A DNA stretch of 64,000 bases from Mesaphorura yosii. Lineage: Eukaryota; Arthropoda; Collembola; Poduromorpha; Tullbergiidae. The translations under genes were made by a program, and so were the position numbers. Below the pieces are notes generated by a model. The model searched no databases, was not told the origin of the DNA, and saw nothing but the letters and a program-made list of their open reading frames with translations. Location: assembly GCA_009869945.1 (NCBI GenBank), contig WIXG01000014.1:310001-374000 (forward strand). The letters are read 5' to 3'. This document shows positions 25,201 through 39,313 of this stretch, piece after piece; position 1 is the stretch's first letter, and the number at the start of each line of letters is the position of its first letter.

Positions 25201-26234
25201 TACTGATATAAAACTCTGACTTCGAATGAACAGCGATATAGAATGGGGTCCTAAAATATGAAGAAATCTAGTACGTTCAAAGCCCATGTGAGACACCATT
25301 GAATGTTAACCGTTATTACCATATATTGCTCAATTTTTCCAACGTTGTTGGTTCGATCCAAGCAGATGGTCAAATCGGAACAAGTCCACAATTTCCGGAG
25401 GATAAACGTAGGTGGGTTTAATTCTGTTAAAATGATGTCGGATTATAATAATTTGAACCTTTAACCTATTTAAAAATACCTATTAAAGCATTTGAATCCG
25501 ATCTTACCTACGAATGCAGGTTCCCATTTATTGTTAACACATTGCGAGACCACCTTCCGAATATTCAGACTGAGAACAATATCATCCTCCACATACTTCA
25601 GGACAACGTTCTCAAACACAATTTCCACATTTTGCAAGACTTTCTTGGCCAAGTTTTTCATGTATCCTTCTTCTTCAGGTGGCGATTTCATCTTCTCCAT
25701 GATACTGCGATGGTTTAAATGTGACACATTTATAAAGTACAGATCAAGGATCCGGTCCTCAACAATGTTGCCTTCCTAATGGCCATTTCTGGTTTACCTT
25801 GTCAAAGAGGTTGACGAACATTTTGGCGATGTATCACAAGCTTGTTGGCCTCTGAGTTTCAAGACAATTTCAAACGTGTTAATGTAGACTCGGATCGGTT
25901 CCGATGTAATCTTTGTCCAAGGGACATTTAAGCGGAGTTCATGAATGTGTCCACTGACGAGCATGAGTGGTGGCAGACGTAGCTCGTTTTCTAAGGCTTC
26001 CAGATTGAGATTAACATTATGAAAGACAGCATCGCCTTGCCAAAATGACAGCTGTCAAACAAATTACCGTTTACGAACAAGTGGTTAGCACGATATTGAC
26101 ATTCAGACGGTTTAGATCAGATCTACAAGCAGTTTAGCAGTAATTACCTGGAAGTTTGGAATACTGAAGTCCTTCACATATTTGGCAAGATAAGCCGAAA
26201 TGTACGGCGTCAGATATGATTCTATCTTAAACAT
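10259..26234 (-). CDS. VPS13B: VPS13B, giant bridge-like lipid transfer protein, intron-rich
   Basis: VPS13 proteins are long hydrophobic-groove rods that move lipids between membranes; VPS13B acts at the Golgi and endosomes. The start is ATG 26234, followed by a chorein N-terminus (MFKIESYLTPYISAYL). Exons resolved in frame include 26148-26234, 25798-26051, 25508-25704, 25320-25423, 25116-25250, 24595-25038, 24291-24510, 24095-24215, 23871-24010, 23449-23804, 23225-23375 and 23020-23148. Coding then continues to the TAG at 10259. Diagnostic stretches recalled from human VPS13B: SGHIHELRLNVPWTKI, VVLKYVEDDIVLSLNI, LGWAAWAVSWVPAIPE and, near the C-terminus, LLGVITKPIGGAVELV. The adjacent GPAGFVTGFTHGFSSLV belongs to the VAB/ATG2-C-like end region. 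These separate it from VPS13A/C/D. Summing exons gives very roughly 3,500-4,000 residues, near the ~4,000 of human VPS13B. Middle exons (about 13500-23000) were followed by homology and frame but not all splice sites were fixed. No disabling mutation was noticed. Confidence 0.92.
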
Positions 26235-26748
26235 TTTGGCTACAGTAAATTTGACTTTCTAAGGCTTCTAAACGGAATGCCCCAGATTCAGTGGTAGACG
26301 GCAGTACGTAAACCATGGCCTAATAAAATAGTCATAGCGGATTAATAATCTCTACAAATCGGTGCTCACGTTTGCTATTGACAAATCAGCTAGATTCAAT
26401 CTCGCTGAACCCGCTCTCAAGGAAACCATCGAATGAAACGAATTACAGCGCAAGCTGTATGCTACTTGTAGTAAAAAGAGTTACAACTATGCGAGTGCAT
26501 TGGGGCTACATTGTACTTGGGGCCAAGGGCTTTTTGCTCTCTTCGCTGCCTTTTGAGATTTCTGTTCTGTGTTCTCTTGAGCCTCTGTTTGACGTTTTAT
26601 ACGCTCAACTCACACCCAACTCGGTCTCATTCGCCGGTCAACCAGCGCCCTAGACAGACTCGACAAACGGTTAACTCTTTTTCTCTACTCCACAACAATT
26701 ACATCGATCTTTCGAGATCTGAAACAAATTTGTTCATCTCTATTCTTC
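26235..26748. promoter_or_regulatory. Divergent promoter region between VPS13B and actin
   Basis: About 0.5 kb separates the VPS13B start codon from the inferred actin transcription start. I see no TATA box at the expected distance from the actin start. An ATCGAT at 26703-26708 lies about 45 bases upstream of it. The interval must hold both core promoters unless one gene has a distant alternative. Confidence 0.5.
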
Positions 26749-26776
26749 AGTGAATAACTAAACTCCAAAACCCAAG
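26749..26776 (+). other. Non-coding first exon of actin (5' UTR), 3' end
   Basis: The donor is clear: CCCAAG|GTAAGA at 26771-26782. It would join the acceptor TTTTTGACAG directly before the ATG at 27325. The start is a guess from an initiator-like TTCAGTG at 26747-26753. A 5' non-coding exon spliced just before the start codon is the usual arrangement in arthropod actin genes. Confidence 0.55.
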
Positions 26777-27321
26777 GTAAGAACCCGAAAACAATACACC
26801 GAGTACAGCACAAACCCGGCGTCTCAATTTTCTCCACTCGAGATTTTCCAGTATCATACTATTTCGGCGTCATTTGTAAATATTATCTTGTCACGACCTA
26901 ATAACATGTAAGAAATATGCGTAAACGTTTGGGCATTTTTAGACCATTTTTGGGGCGGTTTTTGTCTGAGCTGGAGAGATTCCGGTGCGAGACGATCAGG
27001 GCATCACCCAATGTACGGTTGGTAAGCCCGGAATCGTTAACGGTCAAATAAAAGCATAATTCAGATTTCGAAAGCAGGTTAACGACGGTTCCTTAATAGT
27101 TTTTTGCTTGTTGATTTGACCGCACCCAACCTGAGGAAAGAAGAGCAGCAGAGATTGACGCATTAGAGCGCCCGTCTAGCCTAGTTTTTGTTTTTGTAGG
27201 GCTTTGACTTCGATAGAATGCACAAATGATGTCGAAATAGTCGCATTGCCGTTGATCGGCTTCATGGCCCGATTCATTTTGATTTTGAATTCACGCTAAC
27301 ATTCATGTTCCATGTTTTTGA

Positions 27322-30744
<3,423 letters not shown>

Positions 30745-30886
30745 TGAAGTTATCATTCCAGGAAGCAAAGATACTGAACATAGGAATCCATTCCAACACC
30801 AAGATCACATTATATTATTTAAATGTTTTTTTCTTTTTAAATTATTCCTGATGCAATCAGATGTCATTAACTTATCACCTTTGTCG

Positions 30887-30892
30887 AATAAA
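30887..30892 (+). terminator. Actin poly(A) signal
   Basis: AATAAA 180 bases after the actin stop codon. Confidence 0.75.
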
Positions 30893-31322
30893 ATCCAGAT
30901 ACCACATTAGAGATTGCTTCGGAAGTACGGGGGACTGGTTCTTTTAATTAAAATTCATTTCTGCTCTCGAATGGATTTGCTCGTGTTGCAATTCCATGAA
31001 CAAGAAATTATAGGTTCCTACAATCGTATGACCTCATTAATCGTGGGTTTTTCGAAAGAGGCCACGAGCCAAACCAGGCCACGCCACGCAGTGAATTTAG
31101 TAAAGAAACCGTCTCCTAACGCCCCTAAGCCGTTGCCGAATGTGATGCAGTGTTCCTGCACGTTGTAAATCAGGCCATCGGAGTATTAGTCTCCACTCTA
31201 ATTTCTAACGCACCGCTAGCTTGTTGCAGATAGTTCGGCAAAAGGGATCCATAATTTTTTGCCAACAACGAAACCTCGTGCTATCAGCGCCGGCATTAAC
31301 TTCATTCATTGATATCATGTAA

Positions 31323-31332
31323 CCATATAAGG
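31323..31332. promoter_or_regulatory. CArG-like motif between actin and BAG6
   Basis: CCATATAAGG matches CC(A/T)6GG exactly. A few such matches are expected by chance in 64 kb of this composition, so on its own it is weak. Its nearness to the actin gene is the only support for function. Confidence 0.3.
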
Positions 31333-32101
31333 TAATATCCCACGCAAGGCCTAAACCCATGCAAATTCTGATTATTAGTACAAGAAGGCGGCGGCTTTGT
31401 GCCCTACATTACATGAGACGGTGACCAAAAAGCTTGGACTCGAAAGCGTCAATTTCTAATTCATTCTCGCCTGGTTGACTAGTGATTAGCTGATCAATCT
31501 AATCGCTTTCTTCGTTCCGTAGCACTCGGCAATATTTCATGCGTGACTCACCTCGCTTTCCGATTGTCGGGTAGTCTCCGGCATGAGCTCTTTCATGGTG
31601 TGAGCCTTGCGCGCAAGGTTGGTGGTGGTGTATCAAGAAAAAAGGCAAGAGAGCGAATTTTTGCTTCATCTTTTATTTGCGATTTTCGACTCTGCTGGTT
31701 GAGTGCGGTTCTTGCTCGTAAATTTGATTTTCCTAGGTCGCAGTAGTAGCAGTTCTAACTCCGTTTTAGTTTTAATTGAGTAATCGGCAATGCAATTTAA
31801 TGCCGTTTACCTTTTAAAGTGTTCCTAAATATTTAGACTTGTAGCCAAATTGAGGCTTGCACAGTTATATTTCGAAAATTTGTGCACAATAATTTCCAGA
31901 AGATACAATATCACTGACTTGAGACAATTCTTGCTGTTACCGACGATTCTACCAGTTATCCAAACCGTCAATAACTTGAAGTTGTGAAAATACAAGTTAG
32001 TCATTGTAAATATCAAGTAAAAATTTTGGCGAAATTTGGAATACATTGTCAGTAACACACTGAATCTGATAAGTGATTTTCTTATAACTTTTAGATTCAA
32101 A

Positions 32102-34952
32102 ATGCTGATCAACGTAAAGATGTTGAACGGGTCAAACTTCCCGATCGAAGTAATGGGGGAGGTTAGTGGACATTCAGTAATAACCAAGTTAGAGATGTTT
32201 GCTACCTTTTTGTCAACGTGAACCTAAAATTTAGAACACCATTGGGGACTTGAAGCAAAAATTAGTTGAGAAATGTGGCTGGCCACCTGAGGATCAGAAG
32301 CTAATTTTCCTGGGACGAGTACTGCCGGATGATCAAACCTGTGGCAGTGCAAGTGTGTGACGGTTTTAGTTATAATTACATTAATCGCTTTATATTGATT
32401 CGCGCGAAATGAATTGTTGTTACTAGATTTGCAAGATGGAACAGCACTCCATCTTGTTCATAAGCCAAGACCCGTAGACCCGCCTGAAAATAGGGATCAC
32501 CCAATGGATGAGGATGAGGCTCCTGACTATAGACATGAGCCTCATGTTCATGCATTTGATACGGGAGCCAACTCTTTCTCGTTCAATGGTAAGACTTAAA
32601 ATCAAATTTCATTTTACAGGGGTGAGGTGGGTTGACATTGTTTTATCTATTTGCAGCTGTTCCCACGCATGTAGACCCTATTCAAAGACTGCAAACGCTC
32701 ACGCGTATTGCTGAAAGACTTGAAACTCAACGAATACCTTCCTTTGAGACTGCACTCGCGCAGCGTGATGGTCTGGACAATTTGGAGATTTTTCAGCAAG
32801 AACCTTGGGACATGCACATGCACGAATCATCTTGCGATGAGGAAGATCATCTCCCGGCCAGAGTGGATCCCACTCCGAGGCGTGATGAAGCACCATTACC
32901 GCAGGCACATGCGTAAGTATTCAGTATTGTCTTGCCCGGGGACAAGGAAGGGGTAAATACAAGTCATCATGTCATATGATAACCTTTTTATAACTAGACC
33001 CGGAAACATTGACAACGAAATTGGTGAACTACATCCGCCATCTACACTTCGTATATACCGGAACGTTATGCTACAAACTTTGGGATTGACTAACAACATT
33101 TTAAGAGTTGCGGATATCTTATCGCAGGCAGCAGTGTCTCACAAAGATTTTACTCCAAACGTGAGTTGCCATCTTAGTTTTAAGAAAAAGCCCGAACCCT
33201 GATTTACTGGTATTTTGGAATATTATTGTAGGGTGCTAGAGCTTTCCAAACAGGATTTGATTCATTGAATGTGACTCTGCATGAGTTGGCTCATCTATTT
33301 CATGGCTTGAGTGACATTAATTTGGACTTTCAAAAGCCGGCGCATGAAAGAGCTTTGACTATTGCACCGCGGCTGGAAGTGGAGCACCGTGCATTGTTGC
33401 AGACAGCAATAACTATACCAATGGTATGTAACCTATGCTAGACAGCACATGCATTACAAGTCTGTCGAAACATCTCTAGGCCACGAGTCATGCTGATCTC
33501 GATTAAACGTCGATTTATTAGTTTTGCCTGTGTCGGTTTCAGCAAAATGGTAGGAAAACAACTTGGTAGTCTCAATTCGCAATTTTCCAATGGATTCTTG
33601 CAGATGACACAAAAACGAAAGGTCATCTCATATGCTATATCAATTTATTGTTTTCTTGCAGAACGGTATCGGGGCTCCACGTATTGGTGAAATGATCGCT
33701 CAGCAACTGGGACAGCAAGTGGCTGGGCTAGGTGAGATTCCATTCCTTGCATTGGGCGGCCTTGGACCACTGAATCAAAATCCGTCGCCCAACCAGCAAT
33801 CACCGAATGTTGCACAGTCAGGCACGGCTCCTGCTCCTCCCACAGCTAACGCCAATCCAACTGCTCCGCGTCCGCCTACTGATGCACGAGATTCAGATCA
33901 AGCTGAAGTTGACCCACTGCGAACAATATCCCAAATAATCGCGAATCATGTTTCTGCTATTGTGGGCCAAGACACAAACAGTCCTCGTCGTGAAAATGGA
34001 GCAGCTGCTTCCAACAGCTCTGATCTTACGAAAGTCTTACCGTGTTCCTCAACTTTGAACCGCTCGTACAACACTCCAACACCAGCGCTTGCACCGCATT
34101 CCGTTGGCTATTTTGAATCAAAATTCGTCTCACCGATGCAGTTTGCGAATGACATGTTGTCCTTCGCAGCGCACCCATTAGCGCTTCAGCTTATTAAGTA
34201 CATACATGGTGACTTGGAACGACCGGATCAAGCTCGAGAGATTGAAGATTTATTGGCGAAACGCTTCGCACGGCGCTTAATTTTCAAGGTTTGGACTTTG
34301 TGCAGTACCGAGAATAACAATCTTGTCTCTTGAGGCACTTACTTCTATTTCTATGCTAATTGTGTGTGTTAGGATGGCCGTTCCGTTGTCCATAGAATGA
34401 AGTATACTCCAGATGGGAGGAATTTTAAATCGCCAACCCAAGACTTGGAAACGAGTTTCCAAGAGAAGATTATAGCGTGTCTCCGTAGTATAAAAGTCGG
34501 GCTCTGTTCGGTTTCTTGTAAGTTACTATTCAGTGCTTGCTTAACATTACTTGAATATTAAGTCAGAAACATTTACCAGATCATTTGCGCAACTTTGGAT
34601 TATTGGAAATATTTCAAGTTATTGCTCCGCCGCTGATGGAAGACTTGAAATGTTTCTTTGGTAACAATCACTGGGAAGGACGATGGTATATCAGATGCCT
34701 TCTGGTAAGCTCGTGGAATATGGTCAATCCGTCTCATTCTAACCTCACTAAAATATTAAACTCCAGGAGGACATATTTCCAACCCCATCGTACGCGTCGA
34801 AACTTATGTTGGAAGATGAACTGCTGAAGTGTTACGACAAGGCTGACTCTACTCAATCAAAATATCACGGTAAAATCAAAGTTGTTAGCATAACTCCACT
34901 TCCGCATGTTCTGCTCGACCCGGAAGACTTGGATGAAGAGTACTATGATTAA
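32102..34952 (+). CDS. BAG6/Scythe-like protein with N-terminal ubiquitin-like domain, 677 aa
   Basis: BAG6 is a chaperone holdase that hands tail-anchored proteins to the GET/TRC pathway and mislocalised proteins to the proteasome. Exons: 32102-32161, 32235-32352, 32427-32588, 32657-32912, 32998-33160, 33232-33423, 33662-34288, 34373-34517, 34580-34704 and 34767-34952 (TAA). Residues ~1-76 form a ubiquitin-like fold (TIGDLKQKL, then QKLIFLGRVLPDDQ and DGTALHLVHKP). A helical region follows (DPIQRLQTLTRIAERLE; SLNVTLHELAHLFHGLSDINL), resembling the conserved BAG6 middle domain. A Pro/Asn/Ala-rich linker and a C-terminal domain ending in an acidic tail (DPEDLDEEYYD) complete it. At 677 aa it is much shorter than vertebrate BAG6 (~1,100), and I could not recognise the C-terminal BAG-like segment. 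The start codon sits in a favourable context (CAAAATG). Another ubiquitin-like chaperone adaptor is the alternative. Confidence 0.75.
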
Positions 34953-35040
34953 TTCTCCAAATTAACTAACTGTACATGAAATTATATCTAAAACTCCCTG
35001 ATAATCGTTTATGTATACTCTTTTATTTAAGTTTTCGTAA

Positions 35041-35046
35041 AATAAA
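35041..35046 (+). terminator. Candidate BAG6 poly(A) signal
   Basis: AATAAA 89 bases after the stop codon. It lies before the convergent gene ending at 35311, which leaves a gap of 358 bases between the two stop codons. Confidence 0.7.
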
Positions 35047-35310
35047 AGTGGTAGAGTGAAGTAACAATCGCATGATTTATTAAACCTTAAAGTTTATATT
35101 ATTTTTTACTTTTACGTTTGGCATAGGTCACCGAGTGATTTTGTAATGTATGAAGTTTCAACCTACTTTGCAAAAACAAATAAATTACTATCGAGTGATT
35201 AGGCGAAATGTAGGACTTCATTAATCCTATTGGAAGTTTTAATACTTACACTATATTTGCTTTTTAAAAGGTCGACAAAAATACGCACAATATGTAACAC
35301 TTGACTTTAA

Positions 35311-36077
35311 TTAAGGTAAATATATCATTGAGTTGTACGAAGAGGTCTCCGACTCAGAGCCCGAGCTGTGTTCTAATAAATACAAACTGTTAAACGATGA
35401 CCTGAGCGATGGTGTGATGTCTTCTTGCATTGCTAGCGGAGCTGATTTCATTTGAAGTGCTGTTGCTGGACGGTTTCCGTGCCCGGCAAAATGTCTAGGT
35501 TTATAATGCTCGATTTGATTGATCAGGGACTTGCCTGTCAAATGGTTAGTATTTGGACCTTGTTCAGTCATTCTTGGCGACCCGCTTATCTGACTACGAC
35601 TGAAGTTGTTATGCTCAAACGTGGGAGATTTTTGTACGGTCCTCAAGGGTGGTTTGACAATCGTGTGACCCTGGAGAGCATTCACAAACTTAAACTTTGG
35701 ACTTACTACAACCAAAGGCAAAAGTCAATGCAATGAAACAAATTACCTGTAATGGCACGTCCACTTTAACAAACTTCAGTGGGACCGGAACAGGAGCGGA
35801 GTTATTGCATCCCGTGCGCTTCTTCTCTGATCTGATGTACAGAATTACCAGCAATAATCCGACGACCATTGCTGTCATGCCGATAATCCTCAGCGTCCAT
35901 TCATTCGCGTCTAGTGCAATGGATTTTAAAACATTGTCAAACATTGCCGGCAAACATTAAATGCAGCGAAACTCACTGACCGTGAATAAGCTCTACAAGT
36001 ATCAAAATCAGTCCTGTTCCAATCAGGAATCCTCCAAGCAAGCAGTAAATAGCGCTGTAGTTGGAAGTGGAAGACAT
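35311..36077 (-). CDS. Two-transmembrane protein of unknown family, 206 aa
   Basis: Three exons: 35981-36077, 35747-35910 and 35311-35670. The start is ATG 36077 (MSSTSNYSAIYCLL). Two hydrophobic helices are visible: residues ~8-30 (IYCLLGGFLIGTGLILILVEL) and ~38-58 (IIGMTAMVVGLLLVILYI), separated by a very short loop (IHGDANEWTLR). This predicts a hairpin with both ends on the same side, probably the cytosol: the stretch after helix 2 is basic (RSEKKRTGC) and a 140-residue hydrophilic tail follows, rich in Ser, His and Pro, ending SYNSMIYLP. The last splice was decided by frame: a nearer acceptor at 35708 runs straight into TAA, whereas the CTCCAG acceptor at 35671 keeps the frame open. I do not recognise the family. 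Confidence 0.7.
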
Positions 36078-36284
36078 GTTGACTTTCACAAGCTAAATCG
36101 CACGAGAAACTCAAGTGAAATGCGAGAGGTTTGTTGAGATGGTTCGTTAATTCTGAACCGAATTGCCTTAATTTATTACTGTGACGTATACGATCATAAT
36201 TTCTTCAAACCCTTTCCACTCCAACCTCAGACCATCACGAACGTGGTACGGGGCTTCTAAATATAAATGTGTGTATTCCGATGT

Positions 36285-36596
36285 CTACCCGAAGAAATGG
36301 CCCACTTGACGCTGGTGGTGGTGCCTACCACATCGTCTCGCTACGTCCTGAGAGAGATCGTACTGAATGACGGAGTTAATAATAACGTTGTTGCATGAAC
36401 AAAAACATCTTTCATCCTCCTCCAAATTACTACATTCATTGGCAAATCCTAAATATAGAATTTCCTCTCCTCTGTTCATATCAACTACAGCAAGTCTGTA
36501 GCCTAAACTTGTTACTGGTTTAAAGTCGGCAATTTCGACCAGTGTTCCAAATGGAAACGGTTCCACGGGTGAGCAACGGGATTCATAATTCACCTA
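36285..36596 (-). CDS. Orphan coding-like exon, function unknown
   Basis: An open stretch on the minus strand preceded by a good acceptor (TATTCTAG before 36596) and ending in TAG at 36285. It reads as a compact folded-looking segment (FGTLVEIADFKPVTSLGYRLAVVD) followed by a Cys-bearing part (DERCFCSCNN) and a basic His/Arg tail. No signal peptide or upstream exon was identified between here and 38 kb, and no AATAAA was seen downstream. It may be the last exon of a small gene whose 5' exons I missed, or a chance frame. Confidence 0.35.
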
Positions 36597-39168
36597 GAAT
36601 ATAGCCTTTGCATGGAATTCGAACAAAAATATTCATGCAATGAGACTCGGTGAAGGAATATTGAAAGTCAAGTTTTATTCTGTCAGTGAGTTACATATTT
36701 CGATGAGGAGCTGATGTGTGTCTGTAGGTGTCTCATATTGAGTAATTGACTACAAGTTTCGGAACAAGGAGTTGACAGATGCATGTCTTTGGAATTCAGT
36801 CAGCCTGTGCCAGAATCTAACAAGCTATACAGGCGCCTCTGCGAAAAAACAAATATGAGAACATCAATATACAAAACTAATGTTTGCACACAATATTGCA
36901 TTTGATTACGGTTTAATTTTTCAACGAAATTTCTCCAACTATTAACAACTTTGTAGTAAACTAATATGCAAAAGTGTGTTGCTATGAAATATCTGCTCCG
37001 AGAGAATTTCTCAGCCGGCGAAGTCGAAAATGAGACGTGCTATTTTCTTTCTCGTAAAGTACGACAAAGTGCATGCTGCATTAGCATGTCTGATTTTTCA
37101 AGGTTGGTGTGCCAAATCCTCAGTCTTCAGTCTGAATTTGTAACGCCTACAAAATTCTTGCCGCTGGACACGAAGTTGACCATAATGGTGTTTTAAAAGG
37201 CAGTAATCACAAAATTAGTCTTTAGTTCGCTGCTTTGAGTCTTTAGCAACGCACAGATTTTGCCAAATCTTGCGCATGCAAAAAGAAAGGAGACGTCTGC
37301 AATTTTCGTATCCTATTTTGCAACTTTCAACATGCAACTGTCGTATTATTACTCGGTTGTAAAACTAAAACATAAAAAATTGAGGCCTCAAAGACTCACG
37401 GGAGCTCTGAGGCTTAAAGTACCTCAATATTTTTTAATCCTTTTACGAATTCAGGAGCTATTTTCTTACATGGACAGACTACCGTTGGCTACATCTCATT
37501 CATCAATTGAGAATTCACTTGCAGTCGCCTACCTCAAAATACAGCATTTCTTCTTTGTCTAGCCCAGGCACCTGAAATAACCTTTGAAGATGTAAAAATA
37601 AAAGCGACCTAACCACTTTCATCTTCTTTGAGCACATGATTATTTAATCCGTACACGAATGTCGCGAATCTCACGTACAAATACATTACATTTGTACCTT
37701 AAATATATGTTTTGATTCATTTTCGCAATGCACGAATGGGCAATTTTCATTAAAATGATGATAAATTTGCATTTCTTGCAATTACAGGCTATCAAATGGT
37801 TGAAAGCTAAATTCATTCATTGAGATGCCCTGTCAAGTCGGTACTATGCTGAGAATACAAATAGACGGGAAGTATTTGGTTTTATTTGAATGAGTCATTT
37901 CCATCCTTTTGACCAGCCGGACGCTTGCCTTGTGCCTCGTGCTCGCAGCAAAAGAACAGACAGCTTGGCTTCGCTTGACTTTTGCGTTAGGTGCAAGACG
38001 TATCTGATTGAAATCACTTCACGAATATTAATTATTGAATCTGAGCTACTGCTTCTGGGGTGCAGACACAATCGCAATGTACAATACTAAATATCCTAAA
38101 CACAAGCGAAATTTTGCACCATGTTAAATTTTATGACCTGGTCTAGTTTGTACAGGGATCTTAATGAACGTGCACGTCACGCCGTCAGTGATTGTATTTG
38201 GTAGAATAATACGTGAAAAATTTAATTGAATGCCGGAAGACGTGCGATTATGCAATTAAAAGCGTGTGCTCACTACTGCCATCATAATCATGTTAGGCAA
38301 AGCATATAACTGCGAAAGGTCAAGTTTTCTGATATCAAATGACAAAATAATGCGCATAAAGTGATAAAGTGCACTTGATTAATGAGTTTCACTTTTCTAG
38401 AAAATGGCTTCCGTCGACGGAGAACAACAGAAAGCTAACTCAATGCAAAATGTACTGACTCCATTTCGTGTGCCGTTTCTGATGCTGAGATGTTTCAGAA
38501 AACTTCAAAGCGAAGGGCATGCCGTAAGGGAACTTGAGGCCTAATATTCAACCAAAAGACGTTTATCACAGGATGAACGAAAATGGCAGTTTTTTTTCAG
38601 TCTTCTTGGTGACAAAATTGGAGCAGGAACGCAGTCACAAAATGATAATGACGCAATTAAGATATAGACTGTCATCACTTGAACAAGAACACGCACCTGG
38701 CGAGTGAAAATTATGAATTAAGAAAGGAAGCGTGTTGGAGTTTGAGTCCTACAGCAACGTAGACAGAGACAGAAGAATTCTTATCATGTGCAAATTCCCA
38801 CAAATTATTCCAATTGACCCGTTGTGATACAAATGATGAAGGGAGTCTGATGTAAACGAAGCGATTTTGGTGCACGCCGGCCTCCTTTGGTTTGACTTTT
38901 TGCGGTTGGAGCTGTTGTCTTACTTTCAAGTTTATATAAAAGGGTAAATGTGCTAATTATCAATGACGCTGTTATGTAATTCTTTTCTTGTCCTGCATTC
39001 AGCGCATTCACGTGGCTGTTGCTTGCTATTCATCCTGCACAGAAGCCTCACTTTGCCAGAGTGACCAAACAAATGCAGATTCGAACTATCAAGTAATGGA
39101 TTTGATTTAGCACACTTAAGTGTAACGTGCTCTTGATCTTTTAGGCTTCCTGGTTTATTTAATTTTTG
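36597..39168. other. Intergenic, no supported gene
   Basis: 2.6 kb, AT-rich. A TATATAAAAG at 38933-38942 resembles a TATA box but has no gene in the expected position; the cuticle gene has a better placed one at 39169. A 46-codon open frame at 38404-38544 is listed separately. Confidence 0.6.
38404..38544 (+). CDS. Possible small ORF, 46 aa
   Basis: An ATG in good context (GAAAATGG) opens 46 codons (MASVDGEQQKANSMQNVL...). A donor-like GTAAGG lies inside it at 38524, and a very strong acceptor (ten-base pyrimidine run then CAG) ends at 38600. Splicing them meets a stop after three codons, so either form is tiny. No homology is apparent and it could be chance. Confidence 0.15.
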   Translation: MASVDGEQQKANSMQNVLTPFRVPFLMLRCFRKLQSEGHAVRELEA

Positions 39169-39176
39169 TATATAAG
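39169..39176 (+). promoter_or_regulatory. TATA box of cuticle gene 1, with AGTCAG start-site motif
   Basis: TATATAAG, with AGTCAG at 39204-39209 beginning 35 bases after the TATA start. This predicts transcription from about 39206 and a leader of about 107 bases. Confidence 0.6.
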
Positions 39177-39313
39177 CAATGAAAATTAAAGATGTCAAAG
39201 TACAGTCAGCTGAGAACATCACAATCCCAAGTCTTCTTAACCGCAAAGCGCAAAAAGACTCCGAAGCTTACCTTCACAGAAACCCGCGTTAGGCAAAGTA
39301 ATTGAGGCTCAGA

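Noticed and set aside
35690-35746. Read-through end of the hairpin-protein exon, giving ...VPLQVICFIALTFAFG
   Set aside because: A standard donor (CAG|GTAATT) and a frame-keeping acceptor at 35671-35672 remove this piece and add a 119-residue open tail. The read-through ends in a stop within 19 codons.
38933-38942. TATATAAAAG as promoter of cuticle gene 1
   Set aside because: It lies about 380 bases before the ATG, and a second TATA at 39169 has the same downstream AGTCAG spacing as in the neighbouring genes. It could still be an alternative promoter.
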